Source: Orobanche coerulescens
Taxonomy: Eukaryota; Streptophyta; Magnoliopsida; Lamiales; Orobanchaceae
Assembly (NCBI GenBank): GCA_033398695.1
Contig: CM065802.1
Coordinates: 154,056,096 to 154,120,095, forward strand
DNA length: 64,000 nt
Direction: 5' to 3'
Shown here: positions 54,346-64,000 of the stretch, one piece after another
How the letters are laid out: the number at the start of each line of letters is the position of its first letter
Position numbering within the stretch: the stretch's first letter is position 1
Made by a program: the position numbers and the translations under genes
The notes under the pieces: generated by a model
Database searches by the model: none
What the model saw: only the letters and a program-made list of their open reading frames with translations
Told to the model about the DNA's origin: nothing

Positions 54346-56238
54346 GTTTTGGTTTCGATTTTTTTGCCCACCTCTATATACAAATATAATATGAAACACA
54401 AGAGATACGAGAAAACATACCCTTGTAGTCCGTTAATTAAATGGTATCCTTCTCTTGAGCTATTCCCCGAGCTTTGCTTGATCTCTACGAATCCAATCCG
54501 CTCCAAGCTCTTGGATGATCCAACGCCGAAAGGACCGCGTCTCTACTTCCCACGCGCCAGAAAAATGGCCGGAATGACTAAACCTCGTTATCCTTCAAGG
54601 ATACGGCTAGAACAAGGTCATAGAAGCTTTGCTATTCAAGATTAAAACACTCTAAGTGTTTAATCTATATCTCTCAATATATCCTTACAATCATTCTCTA
54701 AGAAAATTATGAAGAATATGAATGAAGAAGAAAATGGTGATGAAGACCAAGAAAATTAATTCTCTCTCACTTGCAAAAGGAGCCGTGAGTTTCTCTCACC
54801 AAAAGCAAGTGTGGAAGTCTTCATTTATTCCTTTATCAACATCTCCCCAAATCATATTTCACATTATAATAAGAGATACCATATCTCATAAGTATTTTGT
54901 CTTCGATTTATAAAATGGAGACAAAGACTAAGTGGATGGTTGGTGGAAGGGGCTGGCCATCTAGAAGAACCGGGATGAGTTTGGTTCGTTTCGGACTCCT
55001 GTGAGTCCAAACAGATAAACTCCAATTCCGTTCTGATGTATTTATATCAATCAATTAATCTAATTAATTAATTATATCAAATACAAAATAATATAATTAA
55101 TTTCTCCAAGAAATAATTATATCTATGAATTAAATTAATCACCCAGTAATTTATTTAATTCATTAGGCCGTAAATTAATTTATCCAATAAATCAATTTAG
55201 ACATCCAATGTACCAATAAATTAGATATCCAATATCTAATATTTATAAAGAGAGAATTAGCTCGATTCATTCCGTCGTCAATACTATTGCGCGACTCGGT
55301 AGGTCCATCTCAGTCAGCAATGGGAGGAACCAAATCGTAGTAGCACCACCTAGCCAGCCTGGCGGCCTACACCGTACCCCAACTGAGAACGAATGATGGG
55401 GATCATTCAAGAACTATTCTGTCGTGAATACCAGTATACGTATAAACCCTTCTTTCAAATGTCCCGTGTACTTGACGCTATCTGTACTTGACGCTATGCA
55501 TGCATTAATGCAAATCGAGATCATCGAGCTCTTGTGTATCCAATACAACTAGATCCAATGCTTTGGCCAAACACTTATGATCTCATCTGCCAATAACCGC
55601 ATAGGAACGGGAGAAAGAATTCTATCTTGGTATTCAGTAGGACCTGCTACTTGCCCGTCAAGACGCACGTCGAGGTTGACCCCCACCTCCCGGTTTACAA
55701 GGTCGAACTACTCTAATGAAAATCTTGACGTCACAAGCACATCCATACTAAATCCTCAAGTCGAAGGTTCACGAATACCTATCACAACCTTTCGATTCCG
55801 TCATTGACTGTCCCGGAGTGAAATCCGTGTGACGAATCGAGGGTGAGTCGGTTCGAGTATACTAATCCAATTAGCATACCTATAACATGTGCTCCCACTA
55901 ACCATTAGTGTTCGACATGCACTCTCCATGTTAAAGAACACGTCATACAAGTCTTCACATAAACTTAACGCCCAGTCAAGTTTCATCGACTTGAGAACGA
56001 TTGAGTATTTGAGCTATAAACCTTTCCAGTGCCGACCCCCTTATCCAATAAGGAGTAGAACGTTGTGCTCTCAAATACACGGACTAGTTTATATATGTAT
56101 ATTTACGAGTTAGGAATGCTAGTAACTACCACTAAATAAAGAAACATCCATTGCCTTATATTAATGATTTACATAATAACAAGTACAATGCCCTCACTCA
56201 ACAACCTCTGAGTGGCATTCGAGGGCATACTCCTAACA

Positions 56239-57178
56239 ATCTCCCACTTGCACTCAATGCTACATACTATGGTATCTAATACCCATGTTCTCCAGATGAC
56301 GCTCTAAGCTAATCTGAGAAAGTGGCTAGGTCAGTGGATCAGCGACGTATTCGGCTGACTCTACTCTATGTAGCATAATGTATCTCTATGAGAACAAATT
56401 CTCTTACGAGATGATACTCTCTCTCAGTATGTTTGGTACTATTATGAAATCTCGACTCCTAGGCATGTGCTACCGCTCTGGCAGCGCAGCACAAGGTGTC
56501 ACGTGAAGTTTACCCAGTAACTTCTTAACATACATAAGAACCATATTTCTAGTCATTCTAAAGTACTTGAGAACATTCTTTTACGGAAGTCTAATGTTCC
56601 CTAACTGGGTTAGCCAAAAACCTACTTACCACGCTCCCAGCATGCGCAATGTCAGGTCTCGTACATAATAAAATATATTTTAGGCTACCCAATTTCCGAA
56701 GCATATGGTATATTACTCATTTCCTTTCATTGTTCCTCACTATGAGGACACGTCTTCAAGGTGAGTTTTATTCCATGTCGCATCGATAGGAACCCTTTTT
56801 TTAGAATAATCCATCTTAAATCACTTTAAGATTTTATCTATATAGAGGGCTTGGGAAAAACTTATCATTCTCTTCGATCTATCCCATTAGAGTTGAATCT
56901 CAATAATATAGGTTTCTTCTCCCAAGTCTTTCATGAAGAAATTACTCGAAAGCGAAGCTTTCACAGAACTGAGCATTTGCCACATCATTTCCTATTAGTA
57001 GAATGTCATCTACATATAGTACTAAGAATGTGATCTAGCTCCCACTAACCCTCTTGTATACAAAAGATTCCTCTTCATTTTGCACGAAGTCAAACTCTTT
57101 GACTGCCTCATCAAAACAAAGGTCTGAACTACATGAAGACTGCTACAGTCTATTTCATGGAGTCTACATCCACCATTG
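56239..57178 (-). pseudogene. Copia-3 RT/RNase H remnant
   Basis: No long frame survives. Minus-strand words such as YVDDILLIGND (around 57030-56985) and flanking copia RT motifs identify it as reverse transcriptase with many lesions and probable deletions. It starts beside the polypurine tract at 56239, so RNase H is mostly gone. Confidence 0.65.
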
Positions 57179-58137
57179 CTAGGTCATTAGTCGCAGGTCG
57201 GTCTCTTGTTTATCACCTGGAACCTCGTGGAAACCCAATTCCTCCAAGTGCATAAAACTATACCTCTTAGGTAATTGAGACACCCTAATAGACCTACGAG
57301 GTGGTTGTACTCGTGTTACAGAAGGTTCGGTTCTAATTTCTTGCACAGGTGTCTCCTCAGGAGTTTCATTGTATTCTTCTAAAGAAATATTTCTACCTGC
57401 TTCGCTTTCCTGAATGAACTCATCTTCCAGGAAGTGTGCATGCAAAGCAATAACGATCTTTCGATCATTGGGCATGTAGAATTGATAACCCATCGCCTCA
57501 GATGGGAATCCAATGAAATGTCTCCTCATGGACCTCGCTTCTATTTTGTCCACCTTAGTCTTCTTGACATAGGCGGGACATCCCCAAATCCTAATATGAT
57601 TAAGACTTGGTTTCCTGCCCTCCCACATCTCATGTGGATTTTTAGGAACGGTTTTGGAAGGACATCTGTTCAAGATATATGCAGCAGTCAGGAGTGCATA
57701 CCCCACAGGTAAATCGGTAAGTCAGTATAGCCTAGCATGGAACGGACTATGTCCAACAAGGTCTGGTTCCTTCTTTCTGACACACCATTTAACTGAGGAG
57801 TGCTTGGAGGTGTAAGTTGTGATACTATTCCATGTTTCTTAAGGAACTTGTCAAACTCCGTACTCATATACTCGCCACCTCGGTCCGACCGAAGTGCTTT
57901 GATATGATTTCCAATTTGTTTCTCGACTAGGGCCTTGAATTCCTGGAATTTCTCAAAGGCCTCGGATTTATGTTTCATTAAGTATACATAACCATACCTA
58001 GTATGATCATCTGTAAACGTAATGAAATATTGATATCCATCACGTGCTGCTTCCAAAGCACCATATACGTCGGTATGGATTAATCCCAGTTTATCAGCGG
58101 CTCTTTCAAAAGTCCCCGTGAAGGGGGACTTAGTCAT
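57179..58137 (-). pseudogene. Copia-3 integrase
   Basis: The core (58137-57688) has LGLIHTDVYGALEAARDGYQ (first Asp), IKALRSDRGGEYMSTEFDKF (second Asp) and PQLNGVSERRNQTLLDIVRS (Glu), so all three catalytic residues are present. A frameshift near 57700 leads to the C-terminal part (57706-57179): AAYILNRCPSKTVPKNPHEM, WEGRKPSLNHIRIWGCPAYV and RRHFIGFPSEAMGYQFYMP. The sequence resembles the Angela/BARE-type plant copia lineage. Confidence 0.88.
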
Positions 58138-58609
58138 TTTGCCTTTAATGCAAGATTCACAAGTAGGAAAGGGATCCGAGCCCTATAGACCCATAAGTCC
58201 ATCCTTTTCCATTTTGTAAACTTTGGTCTGACCAACATGACCAACTCTAAGATGCCATTTCAAAACTTGATTGGTTTCATCCTACCACGCTTCCTAGTCA
58301 TAGTATTCGCAACGACTTTGTTACTGAGGTTTAGATGATACAATCCATTTAACAATGTAGCAGTGCCCACTAGTTTATTACTGAAATAAATTTTGCAGGA
58401 ACCATCACCAATGAAAAATGAAAAGCCTTTCCGATCCATGACCGAAATGGATACAATGTTTTTATGCCCCTTGGGCAAAACAAGTACATCTTCTAAAAAA
58501 CAAAGCCGGATTCTATTTCCAAAAGAAGTGATCCTATGTCGGTTGCCTCGATGCTATGCCTGCTTCCGGCAGTGACTATCACTTCCCCAGCTCCAAGCTT
58601 CCTACTTTG
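58138..58609 (-). pseudogene. Copia-3 pre-integrase segment
   Basis: The minus-strand frame at 58478-58260 reads MPKGHKNIVSISVMDRKGFS and YFSNKLVGTATLLNGLYHLN, the gag-pre-integrase region. A zinc-binding remnant (HVGQTKVYKMEKDGLMGL) with stops follows down to 58138. Confidence 0.75.
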
Positions 58610-59545
58610 TTATAGATCCTGATTCACGGTACAAATATGAGAACTAGCACCAGAATCCAGTATCCAAGAAGTAGAAAATATAGTAGAAGAACAATTTATT
58701 TCCAAAACTAAAAGTTTTGTACCTGAAGCGCCATGAAGAATCGGACAGTCTCTTGCCCAGTGGCCTAGCTCACCGCACTTGAGACATGCGTCCATTTTCT
58801 TCTTGTTCTTCGGAACCATCGGGGCCTTTCCCTTACCCTTAAGGTCCTCGACTTGTGGTCTCATCCGCTTCTTGGTCTTTTTCTTCTTGTTCTTAGACCT
58901 CCGAGATCCAGAAGAAATCACAAGGGCAGACTCCTTCATCAGCGAAGTCTTCATCTGAGACTGAGCGGTCACTAGTTTGTTCATTAGCCCAACTAAGTTA
59001 CATCCAATCTCATTGAAGGTGTAGTTCATAACAAATTGTGAGAAGGAATCAGGGAGAGACTGTAGGATAAGGTCGGTTTGAAGAGATGTATCCATCTTAA
59101 AATCAAGAGCCTCCAATCTCTCGATCATGGATATCATTTTGAGGATGTGGTCCCCAACCTTCTCATCTTCCTTCATCCTTGCACCGAACAGTTGCTTGGA
59201 TATCTCATATCTAGCAGTTGGACTGTGCTCGCCATAAAGCTCGGTTAAGTGAGATAGAATCTGCCTAGCAGAAGCCATTTTCTCATGAGCTCTCTGAAGC
59301 TCATTAGACATGGAATCCATCATATATGCATGGACTTTCACGTCATCCTTAACCCACTTTTTGTGGTTTTCAATCTCTTCCTGATTGGCTCTTGTCCGCA
59401 CTGGAGGTGCCGGAATGTCCGTCTCCAAGACGTATCCCAGTGCCTCTATACTGAGGACTATCATCAGATTGCGGAGCCAATCCACAAAGTTAGGTCCGAT
59501 TAAGGTGTTCTTTTTGAGTAGAATTGTGAGTGGGTTCATTGTCAT
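58610..59545 (-). CDS. Copia-3 gag and start of protease (311 codons, open)
   Basis: The start at 59545 gives MTMNPLTILLKKNTLIGPNF. A UBN2-type copia gag domain follows (MDSMSNELQRAHEKMASARQ, FVMNYTFNEIGCNLVGLMNK). A basic linker (SGSRRSKNKKKKTKKRMRP), a CCHC knuckle CLKCGELGHWARDC and the protease active site TSWILDSGASSHICTV follow near the end. A stop at 58610 then truncates the polyprotein shortly after the catalytic Asp-Ser-Gly. gag itself looks intact and could in principle be translated, but pol behind it is decayed. The family is the same as the integrase downstream. Confidence 0.88.
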   Translation of the reverse strand: MTMNPLTILLKKNTLIGPNFVDWLRNLMIVLSIEALGYVLETDIPAPPVRTRANQEEIENHKKWVKDDVKVHAYMMDSMSNELQRAHEKMASARQILSHLTELYGEHSPTARYEISKQLFGARMKEDEKVGDHILKMISMIERLEALDFKMDTSLQTDLILQSLPDSFSQFVMNYTFNEIGCNLVGLMNKLVTAQSQMKTSLMKESALVISSGSRRSKNKKKKTKKRMRPQVEDLKGKGKAPMVPKNKKKMDACLKCGELGHWARDCPILHGASGTKLLVLEINCSSTIFSTSWILDSGASSHICTVNQDL

Positions 59546-59630
59546 ATAGAGAGTTATGTCTGTATTTAAGTATGACAGAATAATTAGCGACTCGTTTAAT
59601 TATGTTCTGAGTTTAGAATTAAGGTCTTTT
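59546..59630 (-). other. Copia-3 leader, cut by the gag-only copia insertion
   Basis: Short sequence upstream of the Copia-3 gag start. It continues at 63718 on the far side of the inserted element. Confidence 0.7.
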
Positions 59631-60673
59631 CTGTTGGAACATTTTGTTCCATGCATAAATTAAAAGTGTTTTGATGATTAATGTTGATAAGCAAAACAAA
59701 ACAACGAAAAGACGAAGCCAAGCATCGAAGGAAACGAAGTGCAAAATGCTGAAGAAAACAAAGCTAACGTACATAACAGGAACATGTTAACGTACGTAAT
59801 AGGATGAAGCTAACGTACGTAATACAAAAAAGATAACGTACGTAACACAGTTCAAACAAGTGAACGTTGGAGGAGTCAAAGTCAGAAAAGCATGCAACGG
59901 ATATATGACGTCATCGGTGATGTAATGTTAACGTACGTAATGGGTAGATGGCTAACGTACGTAACTCAAATGACGAAGCTCCCTGGACTGAAACTGGAAG
60001 AGGCTTACGTACGTAACCCGTGGTGGCTAACGTACGTAACGAGGCTTGCGTACGTAATAAGGAGATGATAGCGTACGAAATGAGCAGTCTGGCAGCTAAC
60101 GGCTAGTTTGATGATGGAGCCTATAAATACCATCCCTATGGTATTGTTTGAGCACAACAACTTTGAGCAAATTGTCTATACTTGTGATATTATTATACAC
60201 ATTCTTGCTGTTGATATTGAGCTTAATTGTAAGTGTTTGAGTGAGAATTCACGAAAACATACACGAGTGGTAAAAGAAAAGATACGATTGGATTCGGTGT
60301 TATTAGGATCAAGGATCCGGCATTATTAGAATCGCAATCGATATCTAAGTGAGGTTTATCTAGTACCCATAGAAAGATAGAGCGGTTGATTCCTTGTCCG
60401 ATAGAAAAGAAAAACGGTTTAACTTGGACCGACGCAAAGACAAGTACGAGTGGTTTATCACAGACCAATAGAAGACGTGATTGTAACGGTTATACCTCGA
60501 CCGATAGAAGAGAGGCGTAAAGGTTTTTATCTTGATCCTATAGAAAAAGATACCGAGAGAGGACGTAGGCTCGTTTATAGCCGAACCTCTATAAACCATC
60601 GCGCGTCATTTAATTTCCGCAATTTTATTTACGCTTCCGCAACAAGGCGCAATATCCGGCCCCGTACCCAACA
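59631..60673 (+). repeat. Left (5') LTR of the gag-only copia, with ACGTACGT palindrome cluster
   Basis: 1043 bp. About ten palindromes lie between 59763 and 60080 (GCTAACGTACGTAAT, GATAACGTACGTAACAC, GTTAACGTACGTAATG, GCTAACGTACGTAACTC, CTTACGTACGTAACC and others) ahead of TATA CCTATAAATACC at 60120-60131. The spacer CTGGACTGAAACTGG at 59983-59997 is the reverse complement of the spacer in the solo LTR at 18387. Confidence 0.93.
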
Positions 60674-60732
60674 ATTGGTATCGGAGCGGTACTCCAATAC
60701 ACGGCTTAACATCCGAGGAGAAAAAGATCCAA

Positions 60733-62272
60733 TGGCGTTTCAATTTGCTCCTGTCGAAGGCCTTGCTCTCAACCGACCACCTTTCTTTGATGGCTCAAAT
60801 TATTTGACATGGAAGAAAAAGATGTCGATCTTTATTCGTGCCTACGATATAGAGATTTGGAAGATTATTTGTCTCGGCCCAAAAGTTCCTATCAAATCCG
60901 ACGGTACGCTCAAATCTTTCGAAGAATACGACGATACCGATTGGAAAAATGACCATCTAAATTGTAAGGCTACTCAACTCTTATTTTGTGCCTTAAATCT
61001 GGAAGAGGTCAATCGATCTCATCGTGTGAGAGTGCGAAAGAAATATGGAAAATTCTAGAAATCACACACGAAGGGACGACTCAAGTCAAGGAGACGAAAA
61101 TCAATATGCTTCTCCATGACTACGAGTTATTTATGATGAAGGGTGACGAGTCCATCACCAATATGCTCGATCGATTTTCGGTCATCACCAATGGACTTGC
61201 TTCATTCGGAAAACCATTATCTAGTAGTGAAAAAGTTAAGAAAATTTTACGATCACTACCTAGCGAATGGGACGACCGATAAATGGCGATTATGGAATCT
61301 AAAGATCTCGATGCGCTCGATTTTAGTGCCCTTGTTGGTTCACTAATCAATTATGAGATCGTGTTAAAATCACGAAGTGTCAAGCCGAAGCCGAAGGAAC
61401 GATCGTTAGCCATGAAGGCTAAGATATCGAGGAAGAAAGAAGAAATCCCGGTGGAGGAAAGCGACGAAGAAGCGGCATACTATGCCAAGAATATTAATAA
61501 ATTCCAAACTTTATTAAACCGGAGGAAGAAGGATATCTCGAGCGAAACGAAGAAATTCGACAACTCTTGTCGACAATGTGGAAAACCAGGCCACTTCGCT
61601 AAGCATTGCCGAGCTAAACCCAAGAAAGAGGTTCTCGTGGCAACATGGAGCGATGAGGACGAAGACGACGATTTTATCGAACAAAATAATCTCGCTCTCA
61701 TGGCTCGAAGTTCGTTCGACGACAGTGACGTTGAAAGCCAAGTAAGTACATCCTCTCGTGACGAATTATTTGATGCATTTGAGTTATTACATACGGATTT
61801 TCAAAATGCTTTATCGGAAATAAAATCCCTTAAGTCTAAAATTAAATCTTTGGAAATTGAAATTTCCAAAATTATCGAGAAGGGAAAATTTGTTGAAATC
61901 GATCATTCAAAGTGTATTGAAAATGAAAATATTTTGAAAAATGATCTCGCTAAAATCCAAACCGAGCTTAAATCTTTGACAAAGAAATTCTCGTGTGGAA
62001 ACGAGAAATTTGAACAAATGCTTGGTATTCAAAAATTTACTTTGAATAAAGAGGGGCTAGGATTCAAAACTTGTTTGAAAAACGAATCCGTTAATCTCAA
62101 GATACCTCATTGCGAAAAATGTTTAAAAATCGGGCATCATATTTCAAGTTGCGAAAGCCCGAGACGGACGATAAAAATTAAGAAAATTTGGGTTCCTAAA
62201 GGAACAATCATTTCAAATATCGTCTACATTTCTAAACAAAAACCAACTATAGGTTGGATCCCCAAACATTGA
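60733..62272 (+). pseudogene. gag of the gag-only copia
   Basis: The start ATG at 60733 (MAFQFAPVEGLALNRPPFFD) opens a UBN2-type gag with NYLTWKKKMSIFIRAYDIEI. A frameshift near 61020-61040 moves reading to the frame of EIWKILEITHEGTTQVKETK. A stop TAA at 61280-61282 interrupts it next. From 61283 the same frame is open for 329 codons: CCHC knuckle CRQCGKPGHFAKHC (residues 96-109), acidic region SDEDEDDDF, coiled coils rich in Lys/Glu, a second knuckle-like CEKCLKIGHHISSC, and a terminal IKKIWVPKG stretch where pol would begin in Copia-2. Gag alone would act in particle assembly; other enzymes would have to be supplied in trans. Two lesions make this copy inactive. Confidence 0.88.
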
Positions 62273-62675
62273 TTTTTGGTATTTTACTCAGGGGGAGTAA
62301 TTTTTTTAAACGGATAATATTTTCAGGGGGAGTTAATACCCTTGTATTTATTTTTGCATATTCATTATTTATTGAATTTTTTTATTGGTATTTTATTGCA
62401 CTTTTTGATGAATACAAAAAGGGGGAGAGATAGGAAAATGGAGAAATAAGTCAAAAATGTGATTAACCGTGAAATGGGGAGAAAAATCGAAGAAAATCGA
62501 TAGCATACAAAAAGAATTAAAAAAAAAAGAAAAGGAGTCGAAGAAATGGGAGAAGATTCTAACGAAACGGACAAAGTCGAAAACTTTGGTCTGTAAAGAT
62601 ATACATATATTTGTATTTTTGCAGGTAAATCCCATTGACGAAATGTTGTTTTGTAATCATCAAAAAGGGGGAGAT
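62273..62675 (+). other. Multiple polypurine tracts of the gag-only copia
   Basis: TCAGGGGGAGTAAT (62288), TCAGGGGGAGTTAAT (62325), AAAAAGGGGGAGAGAT (about 62416) and AAAAAGGGGGAGAT (62662) occur in the same order as in Copia-2. Intervening sequence is A-rich and noncoding. Confidence 0.78.
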
Positions 62676-63717
62676 TGTTGGAACATTTTGTTCCATGCAT
62701 AAATTAAAAGTGTTTTGATGATTAATGTTGATAAGCAAAACAAAACAACGAAAAGACGAAGCCAAACATCGAAGGAAACGAAGTGCAAAATGCTGAAGAA
62801 AACAAAGCTAACGTACGTAACATGAACATGTTAACGTACGTAATATGATGAAGCTAACGTACGTAATACAAGAAAGATAACGTACGTAACACAGTTCAAA
62901 CAAGTGAACATTGGAGGAGTCAAAGTCAGAAAAGCATGCAACGGATATATGACGTCATCAGTGATGTAATGTTAACGTACGTAATGGGTAGATGGCTAAC
63001 GTACGTAACTCAAATGACGAAGCTCCCTGGACTGAAACTGGAAGAGGCTTACGTACGTAACCCGTGGTGGCTAACGTACGTAACGAGGCTTGCGTACGTA
63101 ATAAGGAGATGATAGCGTACGTAATGAGCAGTCTGGCAGCTAACGGCTAGTTTGATGATGGAGCCTATAAATACCATCCCTATGGTATTGTTTGAGCACA
63201 ACAACCTTGAGCAAATTGTCTATACTTGTGATATTATTATACACATTCTTGTTGTTGATATTGAGCTTAATTGTAAGTGTTCGAGTGAGAATTCACGAAA
63301 ACATACACGAGTGGTAAAAGAAAAGATACGATTGGATTCGGTGTTATTAGGATCAAGGATCCGGCATTATTAGAATCACAATCGATATCTAAGTGAGGTT
63401 TATCTAGTACCCACAGAAAGCTAGAGCAGTTCATTCCTTGTCCGATAGAAAAGAAAAACGGTTTAACTTGGACCGACGCAAAGACAAGTACGAGTGGTTT
63501 ATCACGGACCAATAGAAGACGTGATTGTAACGGTTATACCTCGACCGATAGAAGAGAGGCGTAAAGGTTTTTATCTTGATCCTATAGAAAAAGATACCGA
63601 GAGAGGACGTAGGCTCGTTTATAGCCGAACCTCTATAAACCATCGTGCGTCATTTAATTTCCGCAATTTTATTTACGCTTCCGCAACACGGCGCAATATC
63701 CGGCCCCGTACCCAACA
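62676..63717 (+). repeat. Right (3') LTR of the gag-only copia
   Basis: 1042 bp, near-identical to the left LTR. Palindrome cluster at about 62807-63125, TATA at 63165-63176. Palindromes at two places are more perfect here (ACGTACGTAAC, AGCGTACGTAATG) than in the left LTR. Confidence 0.93.
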
Positions 63718-64000
63718 TTTTCTATTCTTGTTACCCAGCTCCCACTATTTTTATCGGAATAACACACTCCCATGTGAAATCCGGAAGTATCGTCGCTCTA
63801 CTTCATAGTGGTGATCAAGTTCTTTATAAATCTTAATAGAGAGCAACCGAACAGGTTTCTAGTCTATTAATTTTCATAAAGTGGTGTCCAAAAGCAACCC
63901 ATCTAATGGATGATTCGATCTTCTTTTTCCCCTTATGTAGCTTGTTCACTTTTTGTGTAAATATTACTTGAAATAGGACCGATACTATAAGCTCATTGAG
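63718..64000. other. Continuation of Copia-3 leader or flanking repeat
   Basis: Resumes after the target duplication TTTTC. Positions 63806-63925 match 12775-12860 (GTGGTGATCAAGTTCTTT, AAGTGGTGTCCAA, CCATCTAATGGATGAT). No coding sequence and no primer binding site were recognised before the window ends. Confidence 0.45.

Larger units (their letters stand above)
51102..54376 (-). mobile_element. Complete hAT-superfamily DNA transposon (3275 bp)
   Basis: Terminal inverted repeats TAGGGGTGTACAAA and TAGAGGTGGGCAAA are flanked by the perfect 8-bp duplication TATACAAA (51094-51101 and 54377-54384). An 8-bp duplication with TAGRGGTGKRCAAA ends is characteristic of hAT. It holds a transposase on the minus strand, subterminal AACCGGTT repeats at both ends, and a 65-bp tandem array after the stop codon. 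Confidence 0.95.
50998..56238 (-). mobile_element. Copia-3 3' LTR (about 1.96 kb net), split by a hAT element
   Basis: It starts TGTTGGGATTC and ends CTCCTAACA at 56238, next to a polypurine tract (minus strand GTGGGAGAT). The hAT element at 51102-54376 sits near its left end. The LTR is AT-rich around 55030-55260 and related to 11608-12560 in opposite orientation. CTAAC at 50993-50997 is the presumed target duplication. The partner LTR is outside the window. Confidence 0.85.
59631..63717 (+). mobile_element. Complete gag-only Ty1/copia element (4087 bp) with perfect target duplication
   Basis: LTRs lie at 59631-60673 and 62676-63717, starting TGTTGGAACATTTTG and ending CCGTACCCAACA. They are flanked by TTTTC on both sides (59626-59630 and 63718-63722). 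The primer site TTGGTATCGGAGCGG directly follows the left LTR. The polypurine tract AAAAAGGGGGAGAT (62662-62675) precedes the right one. The interior carries gag only. Gag sequence and the four polypurine tracts match Copia-2, so this is a pol-less, envelope-less derivative of that Sirevirus-like group. The two LTRs differ at only a few sites, so the insertion is young. Confidence 0.95.

Noticed and set aside
60450..60732. Open frame extending upstream of the gag start into the LTR
   Set aside because: Runs across the LTR end and primer binding site; the conserved gag begins with the ATG at 60733.
1..64000. Host protein-coding, tRNA or rRNA genes
   Set aside because: All sustained frames with recognisable motifs belong to transposable elements; tRNA-like words found are primer binding sites only. 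Small exons or ncRNAs cannot be excluded by eye.

Overview
The window looks like nuclear heterochromatin of a flowering plant, probably a dicot. Essentially all of it is nested LTR retrotransposons (Ty1/copia and Ty3/gypsy) with a few DNA transposons. I found no ordinary host gene, rRNA gene, tRNA gene or CRISPR array. Nearly every element ORF carries stops or frameshifts. All names below (Copia-1, Gypsy-A and so on) are local labels.

Layout. 1-12.56 kb: Copia-1 (+) contains its pol 3' end, an extra downstream ORF and its 3' LTR. It has been hit by a gypsy LTR (1-2239), a CACTA-type MITE (2903-3721) and a solo gypsy LTR (7285-9781), and it sits inside an older copia LTR fragment (11608-12560). 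13.5-29.1 kb: Gypsy-A (-) has a decayed gag-pol and a 5' LTR that is split twice, by a solo copia LTR (18387-19562) and by a complete gag-only gypsy element (20755-28948). 29.1-32.7 kb: another gypsy LTR and a duplicated segment. 32.7-41.5 kb: Copia-2 (-), a Sirevirus-like copia element with gag, pol and an envelope-like ORF. 41.5-47.2 kb: gypsy LTR sequence and the Gypsy-B pol (-). 47.2-51.0 kb: a truncated copia LTR, a gypsy pol scrap, and the Gypsy-C LTR with the start of gag (+). 51.0-59.6 kb: Copia-3 (-), Angela-like, with a complete hAT element (51102-54376) in its LTR. 59.6-63.7 kb: a complete gag-only copia element (+), related to Copia-2. Six insertions have target-site duplications that I could read exactly (five are perfect 5- or 8-bp repeats and one is a 3-bp repeat).

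The most interesting signal is in the LTRs. Many LTRs, from both copia and gypsy elements, carry a dense cluster of short (12-16 bp) near-perfect palindromes just upstream of a TATA box. The core is family-specific: TAGCGYRCGCTA, TTACGTACGTAA, a CGGCCG type, or TTACGGCCGTAA. In homologous copia LTRs the core has switched from ACGTACGT to GCGYRCGC at matching positions while staying palindromic. The same cluster plus TATA arrangement also occurs inside Copia-2, directly upstream of the envelope-like ORF, where it looks like a private internal promoter.

A second shared module occurs in the gypsy LTRs. Downstream of the TATA box there is a good 5' splice site (AG|GTAAGT-like). About 0.8-1.6 kb later comes a box of the form CTAACCCC-N-GGGG, followed by a 3' splice site (TTYCAG|GT or TTTTAG|GT). 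This suggests an intron lying wholly inside the LTR. All functional statements are inferences from sequence pattern and family knowledge; counts were made by eye.
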